Source: Volvox africanus
Lineage: Eukaryota; Chlorophyta; Chlorophyceae; Chlamydomonadales; Volvocaceae
Reading direction: 5' to 3'
NCBI GenBank assembly: GCA_030268105.1
Contig: BSDZ01000102.1
Span: forward strand, 434,001 to 498,000
DNA: 64,000 nt
Made by a program: the position numbers and the translations under genes. Each line of letters starts with the position of its first letter. The first letter of the stretch is position 1. Under the pieces are notes generated by a model. That model ran no database searches. It had not been told where the DNA came from and worked only from the letters and a program-made list of their open reading frames with translations. This document shows positions 32,100 to 44,645 of this stretch, in pieces.

Positions 32100-32912
32100 T
32101 GTTGTATCCTTCCTTCTTCAATCATGCACTGAATCTGCACGTCTGGATGTTAGCTACGTGTGCACCATGCTTAAGAACAGCAAGGCGATTCAATGCGAGT
32201 CAAGTGACAGCGGAAGACTCAATAACAAGGAAAGATCCAACTTACAATAGTCTTCGATTACAGATTGGTAGTTGGCCGTCAGACCCCGTGGGCAATGTTC
32301 ATCATCCGGCTGGAGATGGTATGCTAGAATAGCTCAGGCCGAATATAAATGAGTATATCGTATATATGCGAATTAGATAGAGTTAAGTACGTGAGTACTT
32401 GATCCAAAGTAGCGTCAAGCCGACTTCGGTCTCTAGGCGGCTGTCCTCGCACCTATCACGTCGCAATACCGATGTGCAGTACAGGTCTCACTGGATTCCG
32501 ATCTCAAGTGTGAGTACTATCTTAGCACTGTTATGAATATCGCGTAACCCGTGATATAAATGGATGCAACGCATGCAATATGCAAAGGTCCGAATATCGA
32601 TATTCCATTGCGACCCAACCATCGCGATCGTCGCATTCCCGCATACGCATATGGTTTATGACACAGATGAGGTAATAATATTTAAAGTATTATTACGTGA
32701 GATATTATGTCAATAGATAGGTCGCGCATTGATATCAGCCTCGAGTCAAACATGTTGACCGACAGTGCGATGTCGTAGATGATAATGCGACATGCCTGAT
32801 TAGCTAGATATACTCGAATATATCATGCTAATATGATTATATCATGCTTCATAATGCTCGAATGTATTGCGGCCTACTTCGGTGTGAACGGTGATCGAAC
32901 CGGCGTACAACA
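32100..32912 (-). repeat. T5 3' LTR
   Basis: An 813-bp family-2 LTR. It is followed on its inner side by ACTATCCCCCCTCCCG (the purine tract in reverse) and by the GCAGCG/CGCTGC hairpin. Confidence 0.93.
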
Positions 32913-32957
32913 ACTATCCCCCCTCCCGTATGCAGCGTCCTCGCTGCATTGAACAGC

Positions 32958-34667
32958 ATCGACTACATGAAATACTGGGTCTGCGTGGCACGTAGACGAG
33001 CTTCCTCCAATAAAGAGGTCATATCCGGCGAAAAGTTACGTGCCGGCTCCCATGAGTTATGCTCGCTTGAATATCCAGTCCACTTGGCTTGATACTCGTG
33101 CATTGTCCGCTTACGCCAGTGTTGGCCCACACGGCAAGTACGATAATCTAACACCCGCTCCACGTTGTAAACCTTCTGTTTACCAGCGATCCAGGTCTCC
33201 GGGACTGGTTAAACCGCTGCAGGGGTGCTAGCAAGCCCAGGGACAGGTTCCGTACCACAGTAAGGCATACGAGGGATACATGGAACGTGGGGTGAAGCAT
33301 ACCCCTAGCAGGCAAATCAGTCGCCTGGCACTGCATTTCGTCCATCGTAGTGGGCTCAACCTGTACATGGGTCGTGCAACAGGTTGTGCTTCAGGTACTG
33401 TTGTGTCGGCCTACAAAGGCCCGGTCCAAAGATGACCGTCGGCGGTCCAATCTTTGACACGACCCGTAGATACCTCAGGATACTACAGGGACATCATGAA
33501 AGATGTTCGCATGTCCTTGCAGCAAGGCTTCGACCTCAGGATCCACAGAAGTCTGCGCGGTGGTGGCATTGCAAATGCAACCAAGGCCTCACAAGCAGTC
33601 CATGGGCACCCTGTCGTGGCATACGAACAGCTCCCTCACGCATGACTGGCTTGGGTTCAGTTTGCGCGCCCATTGCGGTCGCAGCAAAGTTAACCATGGG
33701 CACCGCCTCAGCTCTGCCCCCCTCTTGTGTGACATCTGGTACCCTTCGACAGAGTCCCCTTTGCATAAGGGTGGCAGACTGCAATGTCGAAGCGCGCATG
33801 GTACTACAGTAACGTCAAAGACCCCAATACGTACGGCGCAATGTCAGCAAGATTTTCAGCATGTACGGACGGGTCACAACACGCAGAGGACCTAGCAACA
33901 GGTTAAGGGTAATCCTGCCCAGCAACGGGACATTTACTCCCATACATGAGAGTAACCTGTACCCAATCCGACGACTGTGGGGGCATCCCACGGCATTCAC
34001 CTCTGCATAATAGGTGAAGTCGTCTATGGAACGGCAAGTGCCTTCAGCGTGCGGCCAGCAAGACCGACCTGAATAGCTGGGAGACAATTCAACGACTGTG
34101 GGGGCATCCCACGGCATTCACCACTGCATAATAGGTGAAGTCGTCTATGGCACGGCAAGTGCCTTCAGTGTACGGCTAGCAAGACCGACCTGAGTAACTG
34201 GGACACAATCACATGTTGGAACCGACTTTGCGGACAACAGCGGAACTCCCAAAGTGGGCTGTAAACTAGCAAAGCCCTCAGCAGGAGGTTCATACCAAAC
34301 GTCAGTAGAAAAGGGCAGTCCGGGCAACGGAACTGGCATTCCCTCCATATCCACACCATCAAACGCCACGGTGCCTGGTGCAAACCGGGAGACACGCTAC
34401 ATACCCTTTAGCAGAGCCTCACCCTTGCGCTGGCTATAGGCAGGGAGCAAAACACATGCAGCGGTGTCTGGATATTGACGTGTCCTCCTGTACAAAGTAA
34501 GCTGTACAAACAGCTCACATAGAGATGAGGGGATGAACATAACGGCACTTTTCAAGGACCAGAAGACAACAATGCCTTCATAGCTGGTCATACAAACGAC
34601 CACCAACTACACGTTTGTTCAGCATTCCAGGTGGAATCAACTCCACATTAATCCGGGCAATCCCCTA
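32958..34667 (-). pseudogene. T5 pol remnant with RT-integrase deletion
   Basis: The reading starts after a TAG (complement of 34665-34667) with the N-terminal Pol domain (CVLLPAYSQRKGEALLKGM). The protease active site is lost within a tandem duplication of about 121 bp (copies starting near 33972 and 34093). Near 33298 the RT beginning (ATDLPARGM) is joined to HPTFHVSLV, which in T9 Pol lies some 796 residues later. The end keeps the chromodomain (EYQAKWTGYSSEHNSWEP). Stops and frameshifts exclude a functional protein. Confidence 0.88.
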
Positions 34668-35459
34668 CCTTAGCCGCATGGCCAAAGGCTGCAACAACAG
34701 ACACCCCTTCTTGAGGTAGTCCACTGCACATCTCCAGCAAAGAGTGGCCATCCTCCGACGCACAAGCTCGGATTGCATGCACTCCCATTTTGCCAGTCAT
34801 AGGTCCTGCATTTGCATGGCAGACACATGAGGCACAGCTTTCAAAGCATTTTGTCCAACTAAGATACATATCTCAGCTCTCAGGACAAATGGCACCAAGT
34901 CCACTTGCGACTGGACTCTTATCCCTATCAAGTCAGTGGCACCTTGTCTAGCCAAAGACCACGACAGATCTCACTGGAACCAGAAGATAGAAAGAGCCTC
35001 AGAACGTGATTGATACACAGGTACTATTGCATTTTAGCGCATGCTATACAAGCCCGAGGCTAATGTACGGCGTGCCTCCATATCACGTGGCTGAACTTCT
35101 GGGGTAAGGCGTGCAAGCAAGGCGGCAATCAACCCACCAAACGTGAAGTTTTCCCGTGCAGTGGCCCATTGGTCTTACCATGTCTTCGTCACACCTTCAA
35201 AGGGAACTTCTGACGAGAGACATCACATGGCGTCATGTTCACACCATGGCACAACTGCAGGTACTTCCTAACATCACGTAGATAGGTACGAGTTGCAATT
35301 GCAGTGTCACGCCCAACATTCATATCATGTGAGATAAACAATTTCGGTGCCGGGATAACAAACCTCTTCACCTCATTACCGTCGACGAGGTCTTGCATTT
35401 GAGGTGACAGCAAACCCCGTTGATCAGCAGTTCCATTGGTAACCGCCATGGCTGCCGAG
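34668..35459 (-). pseudogene. gag: T5 gag remnant (family-3 type)
   Basis: Minus-strand Gag fragments read TADQRGLLSPQMQDL, NEVKRFVIPAPKLF and TYLRDVRKYLQL, then a degraded body and a knuckle-like CWRCAVDYLKKGC. They match T7 Gag (family 3), not T10 Gag, although T5 and T10 share the rest of their structure. A T6 insertion cuts the N-terminal part. Confidence 0.8.
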
Positions 35460-36292
35460 TGTTGTGCTACGGTTCGTTTCCCGCCGATGCGTAGGTTGAT
35501 GCGATCCTACGAGGCAAAGTGTTATCTTGATGAATGCATGAATGACTATTGCATATGAATGAACCTGCATGATATAGATGTATTCGCATACATTTATATA
35601 TGCATTTGGCATGTTATCATTATCCATCACGACATCGCATCATGGCAAATCCGCCTAGCATGCATGAAATACCGAATCATTGAAGTGCGCATTATGCTCG
35701 TGCTATGAAACTATAAGTAATATTATTTGATATAATATTACTTCATTACAGCACACGTTGAGAGCGCCGCACTCGTCGCGATGCATGCCTTGCAACCGAA
35801 TATCGTTATTCGGACCCTTGCATCATGCGAATGCCGGAAAGGCTTATACGTTGTTATGCTTGGACATCGCCTAGACGCAGTAGGGTTGTCACACTTAGGA
35901 TCGGCCTCCTAGTGTGAATCGTACGGCATTGCGATGCTGCGAGTATAACAGATGCGAGGACGGCTAAGCAAGACAAGACATTTGACACCGGAGAACACTC
36001 GTGTGTTCTACATTATTATTGATATACGCTATTCTACTTAGCCCGAGCTAAGCCTAAACTTCGCTATTCACCGCCGCGTGATGATTGCTTGCTTCCGGTG
36101 CTGACGGTGATTGCGTCCATTGCACCGCTTCGATCTGTAAGACTGTAAGTTATATCTCTTCTTGTTTGAAGTCTTCCGCTGTCTCTGTTTGCTCGTGCTT
36201 GCCTTGCTGTACTTGCAAGTGCTCGCGCATTGGTGTCGCAAGCCTTCAGACGCGCAGATACTGATGAGCAAACACGAAGGAGAGGTACAACA
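35460..36292 (+). repeat. T6 5' LTR
   Basis: An 833-bp family-1 LTR, TGTTGTGCTACGG to GGTACAACA, diverged from T1 at a modest number of sites. The primer site TGGTATCGAGACAGG follows at 36296. Confidence 0.95.
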
Positions 36293-36359
36293 AATTGGTA
36301 TCGAGACAGGTTCGTTGCCTAACTGTCTCTCTTTGTCTAATCGGAAGTAGGCTCTTTCT

Positions 36360-36793
36360 ATGGCGAGTTCCAGCGACGAACCACGAGGACCGCTAGATAC
36401 TTTTGCCGAAGACCTAGGCCGCGCCGTTTTGGACGCCGCCGCTTCCGGTTTGTAATTGTTTACTTGCTTTTGCTTAGATTGCTGCACTTGTTGTGTAAGT
36501 GTACGCTCTGAGTCGCAGGTAATCTCAGTGCACCGGCATTGCTTGCCGCGGCGACTGAGACCGGCTTTTGTCCGGACCATTTGGCGACTCTCATTGCCCA
36601 AACTACGGAGATCAGGACTCAGCTGGGCAAGTACTTGCTGAGTTTACTGAATCTTCTCAAGAGTACTGTCGGTAGGCTCACCGAATCGCTCTGTACTCTT
36701 GCCTTTGCGATAGAAGTCGGCTTCTATTACGCAAACCTAGGGTGTCGCTTCGTGCTCCATGTCCGCGGAACACGACGATACGCCGCACACTAG
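36360..36793 (+). CDS. T6 leader ORF with apparent intron
   Basis: ATG 36360, 29 codons plus one base, donor GTTTGT, acceptor CGCAG and a phase-matched second part, as in T1. Here the second part stays open to 36793 (LLNLLKSTVGRLTESLCTLAFAIEVGFYY...), overlapping the gag start in another frame. It could be a separate leader protein or be joined to gag by a further splice, for example from ACT|GTCGGT to CCTAG|GGTGTC, which would be in phase. It has no known domain. Confidence 0.5.
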
Positions 36794-37990
36794 CCTAGCT
36801 AGCCAACCCGATTTTGTTGTGGCTGCTAGAGCTCCGGATAGAGGTCTTGAGACTGTTGGCACGCGAGCCACTCAAGAGCCCCTTTTCCTTCAGACCCCTG
36901 CTCACTTAATTGTGCCGCATTCAGCAGTTAACACCAATATGGACAACACTGCTGGACCAAGGGTTCTGCCATTACCTCAAGCTCGAGGGCATGATGACAT
37001 CCCTGAGGTGATGAGATTGTCAATTCCCGTTCCTAGGCTCAATATCTCGCTAACCGAAAAGACAGCAGGACATAGCATAGCCGATGCAACTCGTGCGTAC
37101 GTGCGTGACGCTAAAAAGTATCTCCAGGCTGTTCATGGTGGCGATAATGATGGTATCAGGTGTCTCTTCGTTGGTAACACCCTCGAGGGCTCAGCGAAGG
37201 ACTGGTATCGTGAATGGACCACCGCCAGGGGCGACTATACTTTTGACGAGATGATCGCCGCTTTGCTCGCACGGTTCGCTACTGAGGTTCAAGCACGTGA
37301 TGTGGAGGCTCGTAAGGTTTTGACGGTAGCTACCACATGCGTCGGGGTGAAAATGTACCTGCGTACCAGTCACGCTTCGAAGCACTTGTGACCCCCATTG
37401 CTGATCTCACCGAAACCGAGCGTGTCTTTTGGTTTAAGCGAGGCCTGACGAAAACTTTTGGCTAAATGGTGCGCTACTGACTTGGCTGAGGTGCCAATCA
37501 AGTCGTATGATGCCTTGGTCACTTTTGCTAAGGGTACGGAGATACGACTCCTTGCCGGTGAGGAAGAAGTCAAGTCTGTCCCTCGTGCAAATGCCGTGCA
37601 AGTGCAGGATCCGCTTGGGGAAGCTGTAGCTCTCGACCAGGAACTCGGAGCGACCCGCCCCACGCCTACTGCCCCGACGCAACGCAGCAACCGGCAACGC
37701 CAGGCGCGCGGGGGCGCTAGCTCGGGTGTCCGCGGGTCAGGAGGAGCTGGTCCGAGCTCGGACCCGGCTAAGAGCAGGAAGCGTGGTGGTGCGCCGTCGT
37801 CAGCAGCCGCACAGCGCTCTGACCCCAATGCGAAGCGGACTCGCACTATGACTCATTTATGCCAAAATGGAATTGCAATCGTTCCGAGTTCGAGCGTCGG
37901 AAAGCGGCCAATGTTTGTCTACTGTGCGCGGAGAGCCATCCTACGAAGGATTGCCCGTTACTGCCGCCGTTTGTACCTCAGCCGAAATAG
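36759..37990 (+). pseudogene. gag: T6 gag with frameshifts
   Basis: MSAEHDDTPHTSLAS... is open for 210 codons and then shifts near 37320 where bases are missing after AAGGTTTTG. An extra A in the GAAAAC run near 37450 and a lost base near 37848 move the frame again. The knuckle and the TAG (37988-37990) remain recognisable. The TAG is followed by GGG and a perfect CCCGGG/CCCGGG stem (37998-38003 with 38024-38029). Confidence 0.9.
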
Positions 37991-40900
37991 GGGCTTGCCC
38001 GGGTTCCTGTGGAGGGGGCACCGCCCGGGATTTCTGAACTAACGCGTGGTCGGTGGTCATCCTTACGGCCAGCCGTGAAGGCATTGTTGCCTTGCGTACT
38101 TGGACACATCGAGCGAGTCATTGCGCGACGCATCACGCTTGACGGACGCACGGGACTTCTCTGCTTCGATCCGTTGTGTAATTTGTTTACACCTCGCCGT
38201 CCCCTGTCGTCTATCGATCTGTCTAACCACGTGGTTTTGTTCATCCCCTCGTCTCTGCGTGAGATGTCGGAACAGTTGGCCGTTTACAGGAGATGTAGGC
38301 GTCAATATCCAGGCACCGCCGCATGTGTATTACTCCCCGCTTTCTGTTGGCGCAAGGCAGAGGCATCGTTAAGGGGTATGCGATGTGTCCACCGGTTCGA
38401 GCCGGGCACCATTTTGTTTAATGGTGTGGATCGGGAGGGTACGCTGGCTCCGTGGCCACGCCTATCCTACTCGGTTGACGTTTGGTACGAAGCTCCTGAT
38501 GAGGGTGCCGTAGGTTACGGACCCGCCCTAAGTGCACTAACGTTATCTGCTGGGCAGTCGCTCGTAGATAACCGTGTCCCAGTGGTTCAGATCGGTTTGA
38601 ATGGCCATACTCTGAAGGCACTTGTTGACACCAGTGCCAGCGACGATTTCATCTCTGTCGCAGAGGTGAATGCGCTGGGGTTGACCCCAGAGTCGTCTGA
38701 TTGTCCACAGGTTACCCTTGCTGACGGGGGTAAGCATCCCATCGTGGGCAGGATTACCCTTAGCCTATCGATAGGCCCTTTGCGTGTTGTGACCCGGCCG
38801 TACGTGCTGCAGGGCTTAGCAGAGACTGCACCGTACATAATGGGGTCGTCGACGTTACGGCAGTACCGCGCGCACATCGACATGGAGACCGCAACCCTGC
38901 ATATGTGCAAGGGTACTCTGTCGATTAAGGTACCTTTCCTGTCGTTCGAACGTGTCACACCAAAGGAGGGTGAAGCTGAGGCGGTGCCTATGGTTAATTT
39001 CGCTGTGACCGCAATGGCCACGTGAATCGAACCAGAGCTAGTCGGGCGTAAGGAGGCCGTCCGTTTGTTACGGAAGGGTGCCCACGGACTGCTTTTGAGG
39101 CCACGGGTGGGCTGTTGTGCCACCACCGTGCAGATTTTTGTGCATCCTGAGGTTGAGGCCCTACTGTCGCAGTATGAGGACGTCTTTAAAGATATCCCTG
39201 GCCTACCACCTATGCGTCCTGTTGATCACACAATCCCTCTTATGCCTGGAGCGCAGCCTACGGCCCGGCCAATGTACAGGTTGAGTCCATTGGAGCTGGA
39301 CGAGGTGAAGCGCCAGGTGACGGATTTGCTCGCAAAGGGTATGATACGCCCCAGCACATCCCCGTATTCTGCACCGATTTTGTTTGTCGGTAAGAAGGAT
39401 GGGACCTTGCGCATGTGCATCGATTACCGGGGGTTGAATGCGAGTACGGTGAAAAATCGCTACCCTTTGCCACGCGTTGACGACCTGTTGGATAAGCTGA
39501 AGTGTTCGGCTTATTTTTCCTCGATTGACTTACAACAGGGCTATAATCAGATTCGCATCGCTGCCTCTGATATTCCGAAAACCGCTTTTCGGACGCCCTT
39601 CGGTCACTTCGAGTATACGGTTCTATTGTTTGGTTTGACTAATGCCCCTGCGACGTTTCAGGCGGTCATGGACCGAATGTTTAGACCGTTTATCGACAGG
39701 TTCGTTGTTTGCTATCTGGATGACATCTTGGTTTATTCTAAGACGCGCGAGGAGCACTTGGAGCATCTTCGGCTCGTGCTCGACGTTATGAGGCGGGAGC
39801 AATTGTTTGCTAAACGCGCCAAATGCTTTTGGGCGCAGCCTCAGGTGGAATATTTGGGCCACATTGTGTCGGCCACTGGTGTGAAGATGGACCCGCGGAA
39901 GGTCGCTGTGGTTAGCGATTGGCCCGCGCCTCAGAACCTCACGGAGCTGCGTAAGTTCCTTGGCTTGACCAATTATTTCCGAAAGTTCATTGAAAAATAT
40001 TCCATCATTGCGGCCCCACTTACTAACTTAACTCACAAACGCGTTTTCGTTTCGCTCGAGTCGTGGACGTCGCAATGCCAGCGGGCATTCGAAGAGCTCA
40101 AGCGAACCGTTGCCGAAGATGTCACCCTTGCATTCCCTGATTACTCGTTGCCGTTTCGTGTTGAGGTAGTGTCTGATGCCTCAGTATTTGGAAGCGGCGC
40201 TGTATTGTTACAGGAAGGGCGACCGATCGCTTTCATGAGTAAGAAGTTTTCTGGTGCGGAGATTCGCTACACCACCGGGGAACAGGAGCTTTTGGCAGTG
40301 CTGCATGCTTTAAAGGAATGGCGCTGTTACCTCGAGGGACGCCCATTTACTTTAAAGACTGACCACAAGCCCCTAACGTTTTTGCAAAGCGTTCCGACGT
40401 TGAACCGCCGTCAGGCTAGGTGGATGGAATACCTAGCTAGGTTCGACTGCACCTGGGAGTACATTTCTGGTAAATTGAATATTGCCGATGCTCTCAGTCG
40501 ACACCCGTCGCTACATGCTGCAATTTTAGCAGCACCCGTCGTGCGACCGCATAACGAGGAGGTGCCGATCGCGACGGACCTCACAGAGCGGTTGAAGGTT
40601 GCCTACAACACAGATGCCTGGTTCTCGGAGCCAGCTAATGTAGAAAACCTTTGCAAGCAGAATGGCCTTTGGCTACGGACGGAGGGTGCAGCTACGCAAA
40701 TCGTCGTTCCGAACGACGACGCGCTACGCTACGACATCCTTGCGCGGTTCCACGAGGACCCGTTAGCAGGACACCCTGGTAGCAAGCGGTTGGTCGAGTT
40801 GGTGCAACGTTCCTTTTGGTGGCCTCGTTTGGCTAACGATGCGGCGAACTTCGTACAGACATGCAGTCTGTGCCAGCGCAATAAGGCTTTGTCTGGTAAG

Positions 40901-41369
40901 GGTCATGGGTTGTTGCAACCGTTGCCTGTCCCGGATGCGCCTTGGGAAAGTGTTTCCATGGACTTCGTAGTCGCGCTGCCCAAAACTGAGGGGGGATATG
41001 ATGCGGTGTTCGTAATGGTCGATCGTCTGACTAAGATGGTCCACCTAGCACCATGCACATCGTCCTGCACGGCTGAACAAACCGCACGCTTGTTTTTCGA
41101 CAATGTGGTTCGGTTACACGGGGTTCCCAAAAACGTGATCTCGGACCGCGGTGGGCAGTTCACGTCTAAGTTTTGGGAAGCGCTCTGCAAGCTAGTTGGC
41201 ATGTGTGTCAACCTGAGCACAGCGTACCACCCACAGACTGATGGTAAAACCGAACACACAAACCGCACGTTGGGTGATATGTTGCGCAATTATGCTGGTT
41301 GCAAACCACTCGTTTGGGATACATATTTGACTGCGGCAGAATTCGCGCTTAACAACGATGTTAACCGTT
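37991..41369 (+). pseudogene. pol: T6 pol with nonsense codon and 3' truncation
   Basis: The frame follows the gag TAG directly and encodes the N-terminal domain, protease (LVDTSASDDF; the catalytic glycine of DTG is changed to serine), RT (YLDDILVYS), RNase H and integrase finger and core. A TGA at 39023-39025 replaces an arginine codon between protease and RT. The frame is otherwise open to 41369, where it runs into foreign sequence (NNDVNRY then DRFVA and stop). Confidence 0.92.
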
Positions 41370-42418
41370 ATCGAGACAGGTTCGTTGCCTGACTGCCTAA
41401 TGATGCTCGATCGGATGTAAGTTCTTTCTAGGACGACTGTCGATGATGGGCGACGTAGCCCACTAGACATTATCGCCGAAGAACTTGTCCACGCCGTATT
41501 AGATAGTGTTGCTTCCAAAATTGTGATTGCTTTTATACCTTTGTAGTTTACTGCGATTGTGGTGTGAGCCTTCGCTCTGAGTTACAGGTGAAACTAGTGG
41601 TCCGGCAACGCTTGCGATAGCTCCTGGTTACAACTTGCGTTCTAATCAGCTGGAGGCTTTGATCGCGCGGACTACAGGGACCAACTGAGTACGTATCTGC
41701 CATATCTACTCGAAGTCTGCAAGAGTATCATCGGTGTGCTGACCGAATTGCTTGTACTTTTTTGCTAGATTTGTGTGAACCGCTTGCACACTTGCTTTAG
41801 AATTATGTGCATCGTTTATTGTCACGCAATTTAAATATATTGGTCAGTGTTCCATGATGGCGGGACGTGACGATCCGTCGTATGTAGGCTTGGCATATCA
41901 ACTTGAGCTGGGTTCCGTTCCTAGAACGTTTGATAGGGATCCTGAGACTATTGACACAATTACTGCTCAAGATCCTCTTGTGTTTCAGGCTCCTATCCAT
42001 CTTACTACGCCACTCTTGGCAGCCATGACGGTTACAGATGGAACTGCCAATCAACGGGGTTTGCTATCGCCTCAAATGCAAGACCGCGCCGACGGTAATG
42101 AGGTAAAGAGGTTTACTATCCCGGCACCGAAATTGTTTACCTTGCATGATATGAATGTTGAACGTGACATTGTGAATGCAACTCGTTCATATCTACGTGA
42201 TGTTAGGAAGTACCTGCGGTTGGTCCGTGGCGGTGAACATGATGAGGTGAGGTTTCTCTTTGTTGGGAATACCCTCTAGGGTATAGCGAAGACATGGTAT
42301 GATCAATGGATCACTGCATGGGAAAACTTCACGTTTGATGAGTTGACTGTCACCCTGCTTGCACGCTTTACCCCAGAAGCTCAGTCACGTGATATTGAGG
42401 CACACTGTATGTTAGTCT
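41370..42418 (+). mobile_element. T7 (family 3), piece 1: leader and gag start
   Basis: Starts inside the primer site (TATCGAGACAGGTTCG) without an LTR. The leader ORF is recognisable (LDIIAEELVHAVLDSVAS) but its ATG reads AGG. Gag begins MMAGRDDPSYVGLAY at 41854 and is open to about 42279, then shows a stop (TAG in CCCTCTAGGG). T8 inserted at 42419 between AGTCT and AGCCT. The element continues at 57156. Confidence 0.87.
41854..42418 (+). pseudogene. gag: T7 gag, N-terminal half
   Basis: The first 141 codons are open (TANQRGLLSPQMQDRADGNEVKRF..., SYLRDVRKYLRLVRGG) and then TAG. The remaining Gag resumes after T8 at 57156 (SRFEALVMPIV) and ends at TAG 57456-57458 with GGG and a GGAG-TTGA-CTCC hairpin. 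It is a relic of a third gypsy family, sharing Gag type with T5. Confidence 0.8.
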
Positions 42419-43242
42419 TGTTGTACCTCTCGTTCGCGTTTGCTCATAAGTATCTGCACGTCTGGAGACTTTCGACACCGATGCGCGAGCACTTGCAAGT
42501 ACAGCAAAGCAAGTGAGAGCAAACAGAGACAGCGGAAGACTTCAAGACGAAGAGAGATATAACTTACAGTCTTACAGATCGGAACGATGCAATGGACGAA
42601 ATCGCCGTCAGCGCCGGAAGCAAGCAATCATCACGCGGCGGTGATTAGCGAAGTTCAGGCTTAGCTCGGGCTAAGTAGAATAGCGTATAGCAATAGTAAT
42701 ATAGAACACACGAGTGTTCTCCGGTATCGAATGTCTTATTTTGCTTAGCCGTCCTCGCATCTGTTATACTCGCAGCATCGCAATGCCGTACGATTCACAT
42801 CAGGAGGCCGATCCTAGATGTGACAACCCTACTGCGTCTAGGCGATGTCTACGCATAACAACGTATAAGCCTTTCCGGCATTCGCATGATGCAAGGGTCC
42901 GGATAACGATATCCGGTTGCAGGGCATGTATCGCGACGAGTGTGGCGCTCTCAACGTGTGCTGTAATGAAGTAATATTATATCAGATAACATTACTTATC
43001 GTTTCGTAGCACGAGCATAATGCGCACTTCAATGCTTCGGGCTTTCATGCATGCTAGGCGGATTTGCCATGATGCGATGTCGCGATGGATAATGACAACA
43101 TGCCAAATGCATATATAAATGTACATGAATACATTTATATCATGCAGGTTCATTCATATGTAATGCGTTCATCACAATAGCACTTCGCCTCGTAGGATCG
43201 CATCAACCTACGCATCGGCGGGAAACTAACCGTAGCACAACA
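42419..43242 (-). repeat. T8 3' LTR
   Basis: An 824-bp family-1 LTR in reverse orientation, followed on the inner side by ATTATCCCCCCTCCCG, which is the purine tract. Confidence 0.95.
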
Positions 43243-43301
43243 ATTATCCCCCCTCCCGTATGCAGCGTCCTCGCTGCATCATACAGCATCGACTGCAGGG
43301 G

Positions 43302-43762
43302 TCATTGGGCTTGCGTGGCACGTTTGCGGGCTTCTTCGAGCAGGGGTTTCATGTCCTGTGAGAAGTTGCGTGCCGGTTCCCATGAGTTGTGCTCGTCGGT
43401 GTACCCTGTCCACTTAACCAAGTACTCGTGTACTGTCCGCTTACGTCGGTGTCAGCCCACACGACGCGCGTGATAATCTAACACCCGCTCCACATCGTAA
43501 AACTTCTGTTTACCAGCGATCCAGGTCTCGGGAACTGGTTCGATCGCTGCGGGGCGTTAGCAGGCTCAGGGACGGGTTCCGTACCACGATACGGACGAAC
43601 AAGCGACACGTGAAACGTGGGGTGAATGGTCATATCAGCGGGCAATGCAAGCTCCACAGCCACATTCCCAACCATGCGCATGACAGGATACGGACCAATC
43701 CAGCGGGGTAAGAGTTTTCGGGATCCGTCGGCCAAGGAACGCAAGTTCTTGGTGCTTAGCAA
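43302..43762 (-). pseudogene. pol: T8 pol, 3' part with chromodomain
   Basis: Encodes the integrase C-terminus ([39 protein letters not shown]) and the chromodomain. A missing G near 43550 (GCGGGGCG where T9 has GCGGGGGCG) and a TGA near 43470 interrupt it. It continues at 51234 beyond T9. Confidence 0.9.
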
Positions 43763-44586
43763 TGTTGTACCTCTCGTTCGCGTTTGCTCATAAGTATCTG
43801 CACGTCTGGAGACTATCGACACCGATGCGCGAGCACTTGCAAGTACAGCAAGGCAAGCGAGAGCAAACAGAGACAGCGGAAGACTTCAAGACGAAGAGAG
43901 ATATAACTTACGGTCTTACAGATCGGAATGATGCAATGGACGAAATCGCCGTCAGCGCCGGAAGCAAGCAATCATCACGCGGCGGTGATTAGCGAAGTTC
44001 AGGCTTAGCTCGGGCTAAGTAGAATATCGTATAGCAATAGTAATGTAGAACACACACGTGTTCTCCGGTATCGAATGTCTTATCTTGCTTAGCCGTCCTC
44101 GCATCTGTTATACTCGCAGCATCGCAATGCCGTACGATTCACATCAGGAGGCCGATCCTAGATGTGACAACCCTACTGCGTCTAGGCGATGTCTACGCAT
44201 AACAACGTGTAAGCCTTTCCGGCATTCGCATGATGCAAGGGTCCGGATAACGATATCCGGTTGCAGGGCATGCATCGCGACGAGTGCGGCGCTCTCAACG
44301 TGTGCTTTAATGAAGTAATATTATATCAGATAATATTACTTATCGTTTCGTAGCACGAGCATAATGCGCACTTCAATGATTCGGTCATTCATGCATGCTA
44401 GGCGGATTTACCATGATGCGATGTCGCGATGGATAATGACAACATGCCAAATGCATATATAAATGTATGCGAATACATTTATATCATGCAGATTCATTCA
44501 TATGTAATGCGTTCATCACAAAAGCACTTCGCCTCATAGGATCGCGTCGACCTACGCGTCGACGGGAAATGAACCGTAGCACAACA
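43763..44586 (-). repeat. T9 3' LTR
   Basis: An 824-bp LTR. ATTATCCCCCCTCCCG (purine tract in reverse, 44587-44602) and the ATGCAGCG/CGCTGCAT hairpin adjoin it on the inner side. Confidence 0.96.
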
Positions 44587-44645
44587 ATTATCCCCCCTCC
44601 CGTATGCAGCGTCCTCGCTGCATCATACAGCATCGACTGCAGGGG

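Larger units (their letters stand above)
32100..35459 (-). mobile_element. T5: non-autonomous gypsy derivative, 5' end lost
   Basis: Minus-strand order: gag remnant (35459-34668), N-terminal Pol/protease remnant, direct fusion of early RT to the chromodomain tail, purine tract (32913-32928) and 3' LTR (32100-32912). RT, RNase H and most of integrase are absent. It shares with T10 the same deletion junction, the same roughly 120-bp duplication in the protease region and the same short insertion before RT. T6 inserted at 35460, and the T5 5' end is not in the window. Confidence 0.88.
35460..41369 (+). mobile_element. T6: family-1 gypsy element, 3' end lost
   Basis: 5' LTR (35460-36292), primer site at 36296, spliced leader ORF (ATG 36360), gag and pol follow in order. 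Pol stops abruptly in the integrase core at 41369, where the T7 primer/leader sequence begins. The integrase C-terminus, chromodomain, purine tract and 3' LTR are missing. It is inserted in T5 gag. Confidence 0.93.

Noticed and set aside
41370..41392. Natural end of T6 Pol
   Set aside because: The reading leaves the integrase core in mid-motif and enters primer-site and leader sequence of T7, so the last residues are an artefact of the junction.
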